A stretch of 10,784 nucleotides of DNA, taken from positions 1 to 10,784 of the forward strand of contig DJVG01000021.1 of the NCBI GenBank assembly GCA_002441095.1. The letters are read 5' to 3'. The notes below the pieces were generated by a model that worked only from the letters and a program-made list of their open reading frames with translations, was not told the origin of the DNA and made no database searches. Origin of the DNA: Elusimicrobia bacterium UBA6262 (GTDB lineage: Bacteria; CAYTYR01; UBA6262). The position numbers and the translations under genes were made by a program. This document shows, one piece after another, positions 1-6,715 of this stretch. Numbering within the stretch: the first letter of the stretch is position 1; every line of letters starts with the position of its first letter.

Positions 1-49
1 AGGTTGCGCAGAGCGCGAGGTATTAAGAATGAATAATGAAGGAGTTGTT

Positions 50-586
50 ATGATACGGCGTAATCCCAGCGGTGACTATCCGAAGATTCATAAAACAGCG
101 TATATCGATTCTTCGGCTGTGATTATCGGGCAAGTCAATATCGGCAAAAACGTATTTGTTGGACCCGGCGCTGTTATTAGAGCTGATGAAACAGAAAGTT
201 CCATCAGTATTAGCGATGGCAGCAATGTTCAAGACAGGGTTATCATCCATGCTTTGGGAAACAGTTCTGTAATCATAGGGAAAAACACTTCTTTATCGCA
301 CGGTTGCATTATTCATGGCCCGTGCAAAATCGGGAAGGGGTGTTTTATCGGATTCGGCTCGGTAATATTTAAAGCCCTTATAAAAGATAATGTTTTCATT
401 AAAAGTTTGGCAGTGATAGAAGGGGTAGAGATCCCGAACAAAAAGTTAATCCCAAATGGAACAATTGTGGATTCACCAAGAGTCATGAAATCGTTACAGC
501 TTATTTCCAAAGATGACATAGCGTTTGCCAGGGGAGTCATTGAGGCAAACCTGCGACTTGTAAAAGGATATAAAAAGCGATTCTGA
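50..586 (+). CDS. Gamma-class carbonic anhydrase (left-handed beta-helix hexapeptide protein)
   Basis: Probable zinc- or iron-dependent gamma carbonic anhydrase interconverting CO2 and bicarbonate, expected as a cytoplasmic trimer. The 178-residue protein is mostly hexapeptide repeats (IGxxVFVGPGAVI-like) followed by a C-terminal helix. Cam-type residues are visible: R44 and D46 in VIRADE, N59, Q61 and D62 in NVQD, and the three metal-ligand histidines H67 (IIHALG), H84 (SLSHG) and H89 (CIIHG). H84-H89 keep the Cam spacing of five. The Cam acidic loop is absent and the position of its proton-shuttle Glu84 is a glycine, as in short-loop CamH or YrdA/PaaY-like members, so activity is not assured. 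I chose ATG 50 because GAAGGAG (38-44) sits 5 nt upstream and family proteins start with MI; ATG 29 is an alternative with a weaker GAGG and would give 185 residues. First gene of an operon with the aminotransferase. A hexapeptide acyltransferase is the alternative, but the three-histidine set argues against it. Confidence 0.82.
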   Translation: MIRRNPSGDYPKIHKTAYIDSSAVIIGQVNIGKNVFVGPGAVIRADETESSISISDGSNVQDRVIIHALGNSSVIIGKNTSLSHGCIIHGPCKIGKGCFIGFGSVIFKALIKDNVFIKSLAVIEGVEIPNKKLIPNGTIVDSPRVMKSLQLISKDDIAFARGVIEANLRLVKGYKKRF

Positions 587-638
587 TTAAAGAGATATCA
601 AAAGAGTGAGGCATAATTAATTTACCGGAGGTTAAATA

Positions 639-1829
639 ATGGTGCTTTCAGAGAAAATAAGCAAAATTTGCCCTTCTCCTACACTGAGTATAACTGCCAA
701 GGCAAAGAAGATGCAGGCTGATGGTATTAATATTATCGGTTTTGGCGCGGGCGAGCCGGATTTTGATACGCCGGTTAATATCAAAGAAGCCGCCAAAAAG
801 GCAATAGACAAGGGGTTTACCAAGTATACTCCTACCGCAGGAACAAAAGAACTCAAGGATGCTATTTGCGCAAAGTTCAAAAAAGACAACAACCTGGAAT
901 ATTCGCCTGAGGAGATAATTGTTTCCTGCGGCGCAAAGCATTCGATATTTAATATTATCTTAACGCTGTGCAATGAGTGTGACGAGGTAATCGTGCCTTC
1001 GCCTTATTGGGTAAGTTATCCTGAAATGGTTAAAGTTGCGGGAGCAAAAACCGTCATGCTGAATACCACCAAGGAGAGCAATTTTAAAATTACCCCGGAG
1101 CAGCTTGATAAAGCTATCAGCCCCAATACAAAACTTCTTATTCTTAATTCTCCGTCTAATCCCACAGGAATGGTTTACAGCGAAAGCGAATTGAAAGAAC
1201 TAAGCAAGATTATAATTAAGGCAGGGATTTATTGTATCTCTGATGAAATTTATGAAAAAGTTAATTATGACAAGCGACATGTGAGCATTGCTTCCTTAGG
1301 AGAAGATATTAAAAAAAGGACGATAGTCGTCAACGGAATCTCAAAAGCATATTCTATGACCGGCTGGCGTATTGGTTATGCCGCCGGGCCAAAAGAGATA
1401 GTCCAGGCAATGTCTAATCTGCAGGATCATTCTACCTCTAATCCTACCTCTATTGCTCAGGCTGCGAGTGTCGAAGCTTTAACCGGCAGCCAGGTCGATC
1501 TGGAGAAGATGGTTATAGAATTTAATAAAAGACGCGATTTTATGGTGGATAGAGTTAAGGCAATAACCGGCATTAGTGCAATTAATCCTCAGGGCGCATT
1601 TTATTGCTGGGTAGATATATCCAGTATTTTACAAAAGAGTGTTGACGGAAAGAAAATCATGAATTCTATGGACTTGACGGATGAGCTTTTGAATGGTGCT
1701 CATGTGGCAGTTGTCCCCGGCGGGGTATTTGGAGACGATAATTACATCAGGCTCTCATACGCCACCTCTATGGAAAATATTATCGAAGGGTTAAATAGAA
1801 TTGAACGTTTTATAAATAAGCTTACATAA
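639..1829 (+). CDS. aspC: Pyridoxal-phosphate aminotransferase, aspartate aminotransferase type (class I, subgroup Ib)
   Basis: Cytoplasmic PLP enzyme transferring the amino group between aspartate and 2-oxoglutarate (oxaloacetate plus glutamate); bacterial relatives may also use prephenate or other acceptors. The 396 residues match the usual length of about 390-400. Visible landmarks are GAGEPDFDTP (36-45), SPYW with the ring-stacking W124, SPSNPTG with N174, SDEIY with D202 and Y205, the Schiff-base lysine K236 in NGISKAYSMTGWRIGY with phosphate-binding R244, and the substrate-carboxylate arginine R371 in YIRLSYA. GAKH (98-101) carries a lysine where related thermophilic AspATs have a lysine that helps bind the distal carboxylate, which supports dicarboxylate substrates. 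GGAGG (627-631) lies 7 nt from the ATG. The next gene, a citrate/homocitrate synthase-like enzyme, starts 14 nt after the stop, so the two are almost certainly co-transcribed and may share oxaloacetate or 2-oxoglutarate. The fold and cofactor are certain; exact substrate preference is less so. Confidence 0.9.
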   Translation: MVLSEKISKICPSPTLSITAKAKKMQADGINIIGFGAGEPDFDTPVNIKEAAKKAIDKGFTKYTPTAGTKELKDAICAKFKKDNNLEYSPEEIIVSCGAKHSIFNIILTLCNECDEVIVPSPYWVSYPEMVKVAGAKTVMLNTTKESNFKITPEQLDKAISPNTKLLILNSPSNPTGMVYSESELKELSKIIIKAGIYCISDEIYEKVNYDKRHVSIASLGEDIKKRTIVVNGISKAYSMTGWRIGYAAGPKEIVQAMSNLQDHSTSNPTSIAQAASVEALTGSQVDLEKMVIEFNKRRDFMVDRVKAITGISAINPQGAFYCWVDISSILQKSVDGKKIMNSMDLTDELLNGAHVAVVPGGVFGDDNYIRLSYATSMENIIEGLNRIERFINKLT

Positions 1830-1843
1830 CAGGAGATAACGCA

Positions 1844-3082
1844 ATGCCTAAAATCTATCTTATTGACGTAACTAACCGGGACGGGGTGCAAACTTCCCGG
1901 ATCTGTCTCTCCAAGCTTCAGAAAACAATACTCAATCTTTATTTGAATCATCTGGGCATTTTTCAGAGCGAATTTGGTTTTCCCACAACCCATCATGAAA
2001 CGAATTATCTTAACGCCAACTTGGAGTTAGTTGAGAAAGGGATTTTGTCTCCGATCCGCTTAGGAGGATGGATCAGGGCAATAAAGGAAGATGTGCAGGA
2101 AACATTCAAGAGCTGTCCCAGGATAAAACATTTGAATCTTTCTATGTCTACATCCGAGCAGATGATCAGGCATAAATTTAAGGGTAAATTAGATCATGCT
2201 TCGGTGATAGAAGAGATGACAGATGCGGTTAAGACAGCGCGAGAGTCAGGGGCGGAGTCTGTAGGCGTAAATGCGGAAGATGCCTCACGTACGGAGATAG
2301 ATTATCTGATTTCATTTGCTCAGGCGGCAAAAGAAGCTGGCGCCGATAGATTCCGTTATTGCGATACATTGGGTTATGATAGTCCGTTTACGATATACGA
2401 ACGGATTAAGAAATTGGCAGAAGCTATACAATTGCCCATTGAATTGCATTGCCATAATGATTTAGGCATGGTTGTGGCAAATTCTGTGGTAGGTGCTCAG
2501 GCTGCCAATGATGCCGGAGTAGATGCTTATATCAATACCTGTGTTAATGGTATGGGCGAACGCGCAGGAAATGCGGATTTAGTAGCAGTGATTCTTGCCA
2601 TCAGATATGCCAGCGGACTGCAGGGTAAATATATTTTGGATGAATGCGTAAACTTAAAAAGGGCCTGGCGTCTCTGTAAATACGCGTCATACGCCTTCGG
2701 CATCCCTATCCCGATAAACCAACCGGGTATTGGATCAAATGCTTTTGCCCATGAATCCGGTATCCACGCAGACGGAGCCTTAAAAGACAGGCGTAATTAT
2801 GAGCTTTACGATTTTGAAGAATTAGGCCGCGGCGAACCAGATGTCATTGAGACAGGAAGGCAAATAACTGTCGGGGAATACTCGGGTATAAAAGGTTTTA
2901 GGAATGTTTATGAGAGGATAGAGATTGAGTTTAAGGACGAAGGCGAAGCGGCTCGGATCTTAGAGTTAGCCAGATACGCCAATGTCCATAATCAGAAACC
3001 GTTAGTAGAAGAAGAGCTTAAATTTATCGCTCAACATCCTGAGATAGCGCAAAAGATAATGACCATGGCACCCTTTAAGTAG
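1844..3082 (+). CDS. DRE-TIM metallolyase: probable Re-citrate synthase or homocitrate synthase
   Basis: Claisen-type condensing enzyme joining acetyl-CoA to a 2-oxoacid with a divalent metal in a TIM barrel. The likely product is (Re)-citrate from oxaloacetate or homocitrate from 2-oxoglutarate. Visible are the DRE-TIM start DVTNRDGVQT (8-17; R12 catalytic, D13 metal ligand), VNAEDASR (142-149), RYCDTLGY (171-178), metal ligands H202 and H204 in LHCHNDLGM, NGMGERAGN (235-243) and HESGIHADG (303-311). At 412 residues it lacks the roughly 120-residue LeuA regulatory domain, so it is not a normal 2-isopropylmalate synthase. The first motif reads DVTNRDGVQ instead of the usual DTTLRDGEQ; from memory this variant belongs to a conserved group that includes clostridial and deltaproteobacterial proteins annotated as homocitrate synthase or Re-citrate synthase. 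AGGAG (1831-1835) is 8 nt from the start. The adjacent aminotransferase handles oxaloacetate, which favours the citrate role (inference). No nif or lysine (aminoadipate) gene is nearby to support homocitrate. Confidence 0.8.
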   Translation: MPKIYLIDVTNRDGVQTSRICLSKLQKTILNLYLNHLGIFQSEFGFPTTHHETNYLNANLELVEKGILSPIRLGGWIRAIKEDVQETFKSCPRIKHLNLSMSTSEQMIRHKFKGKLDHASVIEEMTDAVKTARESGAESVGVNAEDASRTEIDYLISFAQAAKEAGADRFRYCDTLGYDSPFTIYERIKKLAEAIQLPIELHCHNDLGMVVANSVVGAQAANDAGVDAYINTCVNGMGERAGNADLVAVILAIRYASGLQGKYILDECVNLKRAWRLCKYASYAFGIPIPINQPGIGSNAFAHESGIHADGALKDRRNYELYDFEELGRGEPDVIETGRQITVGEYSGIKGFRNVYERIEIEFKDEGEAARILELARYANVHNQKPLVEEELKFIAQHPEIAQKIMTMAPFK

Positions 3083-3393
3083 GGCAAAAATATGAGTGTG
3101 CCAAGTAAAGTTTGTAATATCCGGTCGCTCCGTTGGATACTCAAAGTCAAACGGGGTGAAAGGATTGAGCTCTGAAATCTTCCATCGTGTCAAAGGCCGC
3201 CATGGTTCATTTAGTAAAAGGCAAAAGTCTTATAACCGTTATCGGTAAGGATATAAGAATCCGACGGAGTTTAAGACCTTTGCACTGTATCAAAAGGATA
3301 TTACAGGAACTTGGGAATCCAATATATTCCTATTAAGACAACAGCTTGGAACTATGCCCACGGATTCTATAAAATTCTGGAGGATTTCATCAA
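3083..3393. other. 311-base intergenic gap without a convincing gene
   Basis: This stretch separates the metabolic operon from the envelope operon. I see no intrinsic terminator, tRNA or tandem repeat in it. A + strand frame (3096-3479) is open apart from one TAA at 3246-3248 and has a basic, plausible-looking translation; it could be a decayed gene, but nothing in it is recognisable. A 44-codon ATG frame (3202-3336, AAAGG five nt upstream) and a 63-codon antisense frame (3002-3193) are also present and equally unsupported. A weak promoter-like pair, TTGGAA (3346-3351) and TATAAA (3368-3373) with a 16-nt spacer, would start transcription almost at the Shine-Dalgarno site of the next gene, so it is doubtful. 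Confidence 0.5.
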
Positions 3394-4467
3394 ATGGCCA
3401 AAATAATAAAGCTGGTGATCTATTTGGCGCTGATAATGAGTCAACTCGTCTTAAATGTGTCCTTTGTTTGTTCCTCTGAAAAGGTATCCCTGCCGGTCAA
3501 GGGGATTCACCTGACTTCCTGGGCCGCTGGGTCAAAACAATATCGGGTGATTCTGGAAACAATCCTATCCACGACCCAAGTTAATGCCGTGGTCATAGCA
3601 ATAAAGGAATATCATGGGGAAGTGTATATCAGGGTTAAAGAGAGTCAGGAACTGAAAACTTACGTGAATGCTATCCCCGACTTACCGGATTTTATTAAAA
3701 AACTGAAAGAACAGAATGTATATACCATCGCCAGGGTAGTTGTTTTTAAGGATGATCTACTGGCTCGCCGCCGGCCTGAGCTGTCAGTGAAGAATAAGGA
3801 CGGCTCTATCTGGACAAATAATAGGAATATTGCTTGGGTGGATCCTTACCGAAAAGAAGTCTGGGATTATAATCTGTCTATAGCAGAAAAGGCTGCAGAG
3901 ATCGGGTTTGATGAAATCCAATTTGATTATATTCGTTTCCCGTCAGATGGGAAAACAGCTGAATGCCAATATAGTGTAATCCATAGTACGGCTTCGGCAA
4001 ATAAAGCACTGGTCGACTTCCTGAAAACAGCAAAAAAGAGACTGCAGAGCAAGAAGATAAAGATTTCTGCCTGTCTTTTTGGCTTGACAACCACTGTGGC
4101 CCATGACATGGGGATTGGGCAAAATATAGAAACTATGGCAAAATATGTTGACTATATTTGTCCAATGATCTATCCATCCCACTATGCGCTGGGAGAGTTA
4201 GGCTATAAGATACCGGAGAAGAATCCGTATGAGATAATAGCCAGAAGCATTATCTATGCGAAAGAAAGATTAAAAGATGATGCTTATAAGATAAGGCCAT
4301 ATCTGCAGGATTTTTCTCTAAATTACCCTTATAAGGAAAGAGAGGTGAGAGCCCAGTTAAAAGCCTGCAGAGATAACGGTGTGGATACATGGTTGCTGTG
4401 GAATCCAGTATCAAAATATACTCTGGCAGCGATAAAGAAGACTGTTATAGCAACAGAAACAAAATAA
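3394..4467 (+). CDS. Exported glycoside-hydrolase-like TIM-barrel protein (DUF4015 type)
   Basis: Probable secreted or periplasmic protein related to the putative glycoside hydrolase family DUF4015; substrate unknown, with cell-wall or extracellular polysaccharide plausible. The 357 residues begin with a signal peptide: basic MAKIIK, a hydrophobic core at about 7-24, and a likely cut near C26-S28. The barrel then runs from KGIHLTSWAAG (36-46) through NAVVIAIKEYHG (64-75), YTIARVVVFKD (110-120), NIAWVDPY (145-152), FDEIQFDYIRFP (172-183), DYICPMIYPSHY (253-264) and WLLWNP (333-338). Acidic residues at the barrel's C-terminal edge (D150, D173, E174, D178) are the best catalytic candidates. If the cysteine at 26 were lipidated it would be a lipoprotein, but SFVC is a poor lipobox. 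GGAGG (3379-3383) lies 10 nt upstream. The Pal-type lipoprotein gene follows after 18 nt, placing this in an envelope operon. Family assignment is from motif recognition; enzymatic activity is not shown. Confidence 0.78.
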   Translation: MAKIIKLVIYLALIMSQLVLNVSFVCSSEKVSLPVKGIHLTSWAAGSKQYRVILETILSTTQVNAVVIAIKEYHGEVYIRVKESQELKTYVNAIPDLPDFIKKLKEQNVYTIARVVVFKDDLLARRRPELSVKNKDGSIWTNNRNIAWVDPYRKEVWDYNLSIAEKAAEIGFDEIQFDYIRFPSDGKTAECQYSVIHSTASANKALVDFLKTAKKRLQSKKIKISACLFGLTTTVAHDMGIGQNIETMAKYVDYICPMIYPSHYALGELGYKIPEKNPYEIIARSIIYAKERLKDDAYKIRPYLQDFSLNYPYKEREVRAQLKACRDNGVDTWLLWNPVSKYTLAAIKKTVIATETK

Positions 4468-4485
4468 ATAAAAGGAGAATATAGA

Positions 4486-5034
4486 ATGTTAAAAATAACA
4501 GTTAAAAACAGGTGGTATTTGATAATTTTAATACTATTGGGGTTAAGCTTTTTTGCCTGCGGGAAAAAGCTGATTAAACCAGAAGCGGCAAAAGAAACCG
4601 GACCACAGATAAAAGTAACCGAAGGGCTTGGCATAATAACAGAGGAAGATGAAGATAGTAAAGCTGAATTAAACATCCGGGGTAAAACTTTTAAGCAAAT
4701 AAGTGCCTTAGAGAATGTGTATTTTGATTTTGACAAATACAGCATCAAACCTGAAGCCAAAGAAATATTGGCCAAAAATATAGAATGGCTACAGAAACAC
4801 CCGGACAGGGAAATATTAATTACTGGGCATTGCGACGAACGGGGTACGGTGGAATATAACTTAGCCTTAGGTGATAAGAGAGCAAAGGCAGTAAGGGATT
4901 ACTATTATCGTTCAGGTATAGCTTTTAGCCGGATGGCTACTATCTCCTATGGTAAAGAGAAACCCCTACGTCCAGGGCATAATGAAGAATCCTGGGCTAA
5001 AAATAGAAGAACCGAGACATTGATTAAAAAATAA
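4486..5034 (+). CDS. pal: Peptidoglycan-associated lipoprotein (Pal / OmpA-C domain)
   Basis: Lipoprotein expected in the outer-membrane inner leaflet, binding peptidoglycan through its OmpA-like domain and normally working with the Tol system. The 182 residues start with a lipoprotein signal: basic MLKITVKNR, hydrophobic 11-24, then FFAC with lipid-acceptor C25 (the -3 residue is Phe, somewhat atypical). A charged linker (26-70) leads to the OmpA domain: VYFDFDKYSIKPEA (78-91), ITGHCDERGTVEYN (112-125), LGDKRAKAVRDYY (128-140) and NRRTE (173-177). D117 and R132 have the same 15-residue spacing as the diaminopimelate-binding D271/R286 of E. coli OmpA. The length is typical for Pal (about 170-190). 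AAAGGAG (4471-4477) is 8 nt from the ATG. No tolB, tolA or ybgF lies beside it, so a Pal-like paralogue outside the Tol operon is possible; its partners here are a GH-like protein and a small exported protein. Confidence 0.87.
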   Translation: MLKITVKNRWYLIILILLGLSFFACGKKLIKPEAAKETGPQIKVTEGLGIITEEDEDSKAELNIRGKTFKQISALENVYFDFDKYSIKPEAKEILAKNIEWLQKHPDREILITGHCDERGTVEYNLALGDKRAKAVRDYYYRSGIAFSRMATISYGKEKPLRPGHNEESWAKNRRTETLIKK

Positions 5035-5071
5035 TCTATTAATTATAGGAATTAAATACCAGGAGAAGACA

Positions 5072-5458
5072 ATGAATAAGAGGGCTTTTATATTATTAGC
5101 TATTGCCGTATTGTTTATGATGGTTGCTGCCAATGGATTTTCCAGTTCGAAAGGCACAGTAGTTGAAAAAGCAATGGCTAATTACTATCTGCTTACTGGT
5201 AAAGTAACAAGCATTGATTTAAAAACTAACAGGATAATAATTGCATCTCAGACAAACATTTCGTTTCAATTCGTAATTAATGATAAGACAGTGATTACCA
5301 AGGCAGGTAAAGTTATTACTTTGTCTGGAATAAGAAAGATGGATTCAGTTAAAGTTAATTATTGCCTAGATCAAAGAGAGCGAATAGCCGGTTCAATTGC
5401 TGTCTTTGGACAACGTAAAACACCGGCCAAGGTTTCTTCGCCTAAAAGAATAAAATGA
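5072..5458 (+). CDS. Small exported beta-rich protein of unknown function
   Basis: I do not recognise a named family. The 128-residue protein has a Sec signal peptide (MNKR, hydrophobic 5-20, probable cut near A19-N21 or just after). The mature part carries a short beta-rich domain: LTGKVTSIDLKTNRIII (about 41-57), FVINDKTVITKAGKVITLSG (68-87) and MDSVKVNYCL (91-100). The alternation of GKVTxID, NDKTVIT and DSVKVxY resembles small OB-like periplasmic domains (DUF5666-type) that turn up in metal- or stress-related exported proteins; that resemblance is an impression. The C-terminus is basic (KTPAKVSSPKRIK). AGGAG (5061-5065) with a 6-nt spacer supports the start. It is the last gene of the envelope operon, 37 nt after pal, and an intrinsic terminator follows after about 70 nt. 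Confidence 0.75.
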   Translation: MNKRAFILLAIAVLFMMVAANGFSSSKGTVVEKAMANYYLLTGKVTSIDLKTNRIIIASQTNISFQFVINDKTVITKAGKVITLSGIRKMDSVKVNYCLDQRERIAGSIAVFGQRKTPAKVSSPKRIK

Positions 5459-5500
5459 AAAGGAAAATGTGGTTTACTTGTAACTGTAATAAAGTTTTTA

Positions 5501-5529
5501 TTGCCTTTTAGCCCAAATAGTCCTATAAT
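5501..5529 (+). promoter_or_regulatory. Candidate sigma70-type promoter for the tgt-sec operon
   Basis: TTGCCT (5501-5506, four of six to TTGACA) and a perfect TATAAT (5524-5529) are separated by exactly 17 nt. Transcription would begin near A5536, inside the left arm of the terminator hairpin, leaving a leader of about 40 nt before tgt. It is the only good -35/-10 pair I found in the gap, and the upstream operon is terminated here, so a promoter is expected. Confidence 0.45.
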
Positions 5530-5530
5530 A

Positions 5531-5566
5531 TAATTAACCTGCCCAAAGGCAGGTTAATTAGTTTTT
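5531..5566 (+). terminator. Intrinsic terminator of the envelope operon
   Basis: A perfect 13-bp stem (arms 5531-5543 and 5548-5560) with a 4-nt CAAA loop is followed by GTTTTT (5561-5566). The stem holds a CCTGCC/GGCAGG core and AT-rich outer pairs. It sits 72 nt after the small exported protein gene and directly abuts the tgt ribosome-binding site (AGGAG, 5567-5571), so the same DNA ends one operon and becomes the leader of the next. Confidence 0.88.
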
Positions 5567-5575
5567 AGGAGTACT

Positions 5576-6715
5576 ATGTCTTTTCGTTTGATCAAGACTG
5601 AAAAAAATACGAAAGCCAGACTCGGAGAATTGACTACACCTCATGGAGTGGTCCAGACCCCGGTCTTTATGCCGGTAGGAACACAGGCCTCAGTGAAAGC
5701 CCTATCCAGTGAAGAAGTAGTGGAGATGGGAGCGGAGATCATACTGGGGAATGCTTACCATCTTTACTTACGGCCGGGTGAGGAGATCATCACTAAAGCC
5801 GGCGGACTGCACAAGTTCATGAACTGGTCCGGTCCGATCTTGACGGATAGCGGCGGCTATCAGATCTTCAGTATGAATGGCTTACGCAAGATCACCCGTG
5901 AAGGAGTAAAATTCCAGTCGCATATTGACGGGTCCAGCCATTTTCTCACTCCTGAGAGAGTGATCGGAATACAAAGTACTCTGGGCTCTGATATTATGAT
6001 GCCGCTGGATGAATGTCTTTCGTATCCCACTGATCATGTACTGGCGAAAGAATCGTTGGATTTGACCATTGACTGGCTGCAGCGTTCTATTGCTGAGCAT
6101 GCCAGGTTGAACCGTATCTCCCAGGTAACCGGACTGAAACAGATGCTCTTCGGCATTGTGCAGGGGAGTTTCTATCAGGATTTGCGACAGGAGAGCGCGG
6201 AGCGAACCTGCGCGCTGGAGCTGGACGGCCTGGCCATCGGTGGCGTCAGTGTAGGGGAGCCAAAAGACCTGGCAGCGGATATACTGGATGTGACCCTGCC
6301 TTTACTGCCGCCGGATAAGCCGCGGTACCTGATGGGGATAGGGTTGCCGGAAGATCTCTGGGACTATGTGGAAAAGGGCGTGGATATGTTTGATTGCGTA
6401 GTACCGACCAGGAACGCGCGTAACGGACAGGTCTTCACCTCTACCGGTAAACGAGTTATTACCCATGCGTGTTACAAAGATGATTTTTCTCCCCTGGATG
6501 AGAATTGCGGGTGTTTTACTTGCCGGAATTATACCCGGGCTTACCTGCATCATCTTTTCCGGGCCCAGGAACTACTGGGATTACGATTAAATTCTTTACA
6601 TAATGTCCACTTTGTGCTAAACTTAATTAATAATATCCGACAAGCCATAGCCGAGGATAGGTATCCGCAGGCTAAGGCAGAGTTTATGGCTAAATATTTA
6701 CAAGACGGCGTATAG
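5576..6715 (+). CDS. tgt: Queuine/preQ1 tRNA-guanine transglycosylase (Tgt)
   Basis: Cytoplasmic enzyme that exchanges guanine-34 in GUN anticodons (Tyr, His, Asn, Asp tRNAs) for preQ1 in queuosine synthesis. The 379 residues match the bacterial family (E. coli 375). Key sites are visible: D91 in TDSGGYQ (general acid/base), D145 in MPLDEC, Q196 in IVQGSF, G222-G223 in AIGGVSVGEP, and the nucleophile D273 in MFDCVVPTRNARNG. Zinc ligands are C311, C313 and C316 in CGCFTC plus H342 in SLHNVHF. AGGAG (5567-5571) stands only 4 nt from the ATG and touches the terminator's T-tract. It heads the operon with yajC and secDF, a common bacterial association. From here on the sequence looks visibly richer in GC and CTG/CGC-type codons than the genes upstream. 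Its stop codon is the first three bases of a heptamer repeat array. Confidence 0.97.
   Translation: MSFRLIKTEKNTKARLGELTTPHGVVQTPVFMPVGTQASVKALSSEEVVEMGAEIILGNAYHLYLRPGEEIITKAGGLHKFMNWSGPILTDSGGYQIFSMNGLRKITREGVKFQSHIDGSSHFLTPERVIGIQSTLGSDIMMPLDECLSYPTDHVLAKESLDLTIDWLQRSIAEHARLNRISQVTGLKQMLFGIVQGSFYQDLRQESAERTCALELDGLAIGGVSVGEPKDLAADILDVTLPLLPPDKPRYLMGIGLPEDLWDYVEKGVDMFDCVVPTRNARNGQVFTSTGKRVITHACYKDDFSPLDENCGCFTCRNYTRAYLHHLFRAQELLGLRLNSLHNVHFVLNLINNIRQAIAEDRYPQAKAEFMAKYLQDGV

Noticed and set aside
1..36. Possible C-terminus of an upstream gene (frame ending RLRRARGIKNE, TAA at 34-36)
   Set aside because: It would fit operon spacing before ATG 50, but eleven codons are too few to support; the frame used by the carbonic anhydrase is also open to the window edge.
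1844..3082. Annotation as 2-isopropylmalate synthase (LeuA)
   Set aside because: The C-terminal LeuA regulatory domain is absent and the first motif is not the LeuA form.
3127..3268. Near-perfect 10-nt inverted repeat (CTCCGTTGGA and TCCGACGGAG) about 120 nt apart
   Set aside because: A match of this quality is expected roughly once by chance in a 300-base region, and the long loop makes it a poor structure.
3202..3336. 44-codon ORF with a weak AAAGG site inside the 311-base gap
   Set aside because: No recognisable motif, weak ribosome site, and such short frames are expected by chance; kept only as part of the gap description.
4329..4775. 148-codon antisense frame across the GH-like/pal junction
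   Set aside because: Spans two well-supported + strand genes and has no motif or ribosome site of its own.
5477..5503. Possible extra 7-nt periodicity and an AT-only hairpin in the pre-terminator region
   Set aside because: The ACTTGTA/ACTGTAA similarity is only two imperfect units and the hairpin has no GC pairs.
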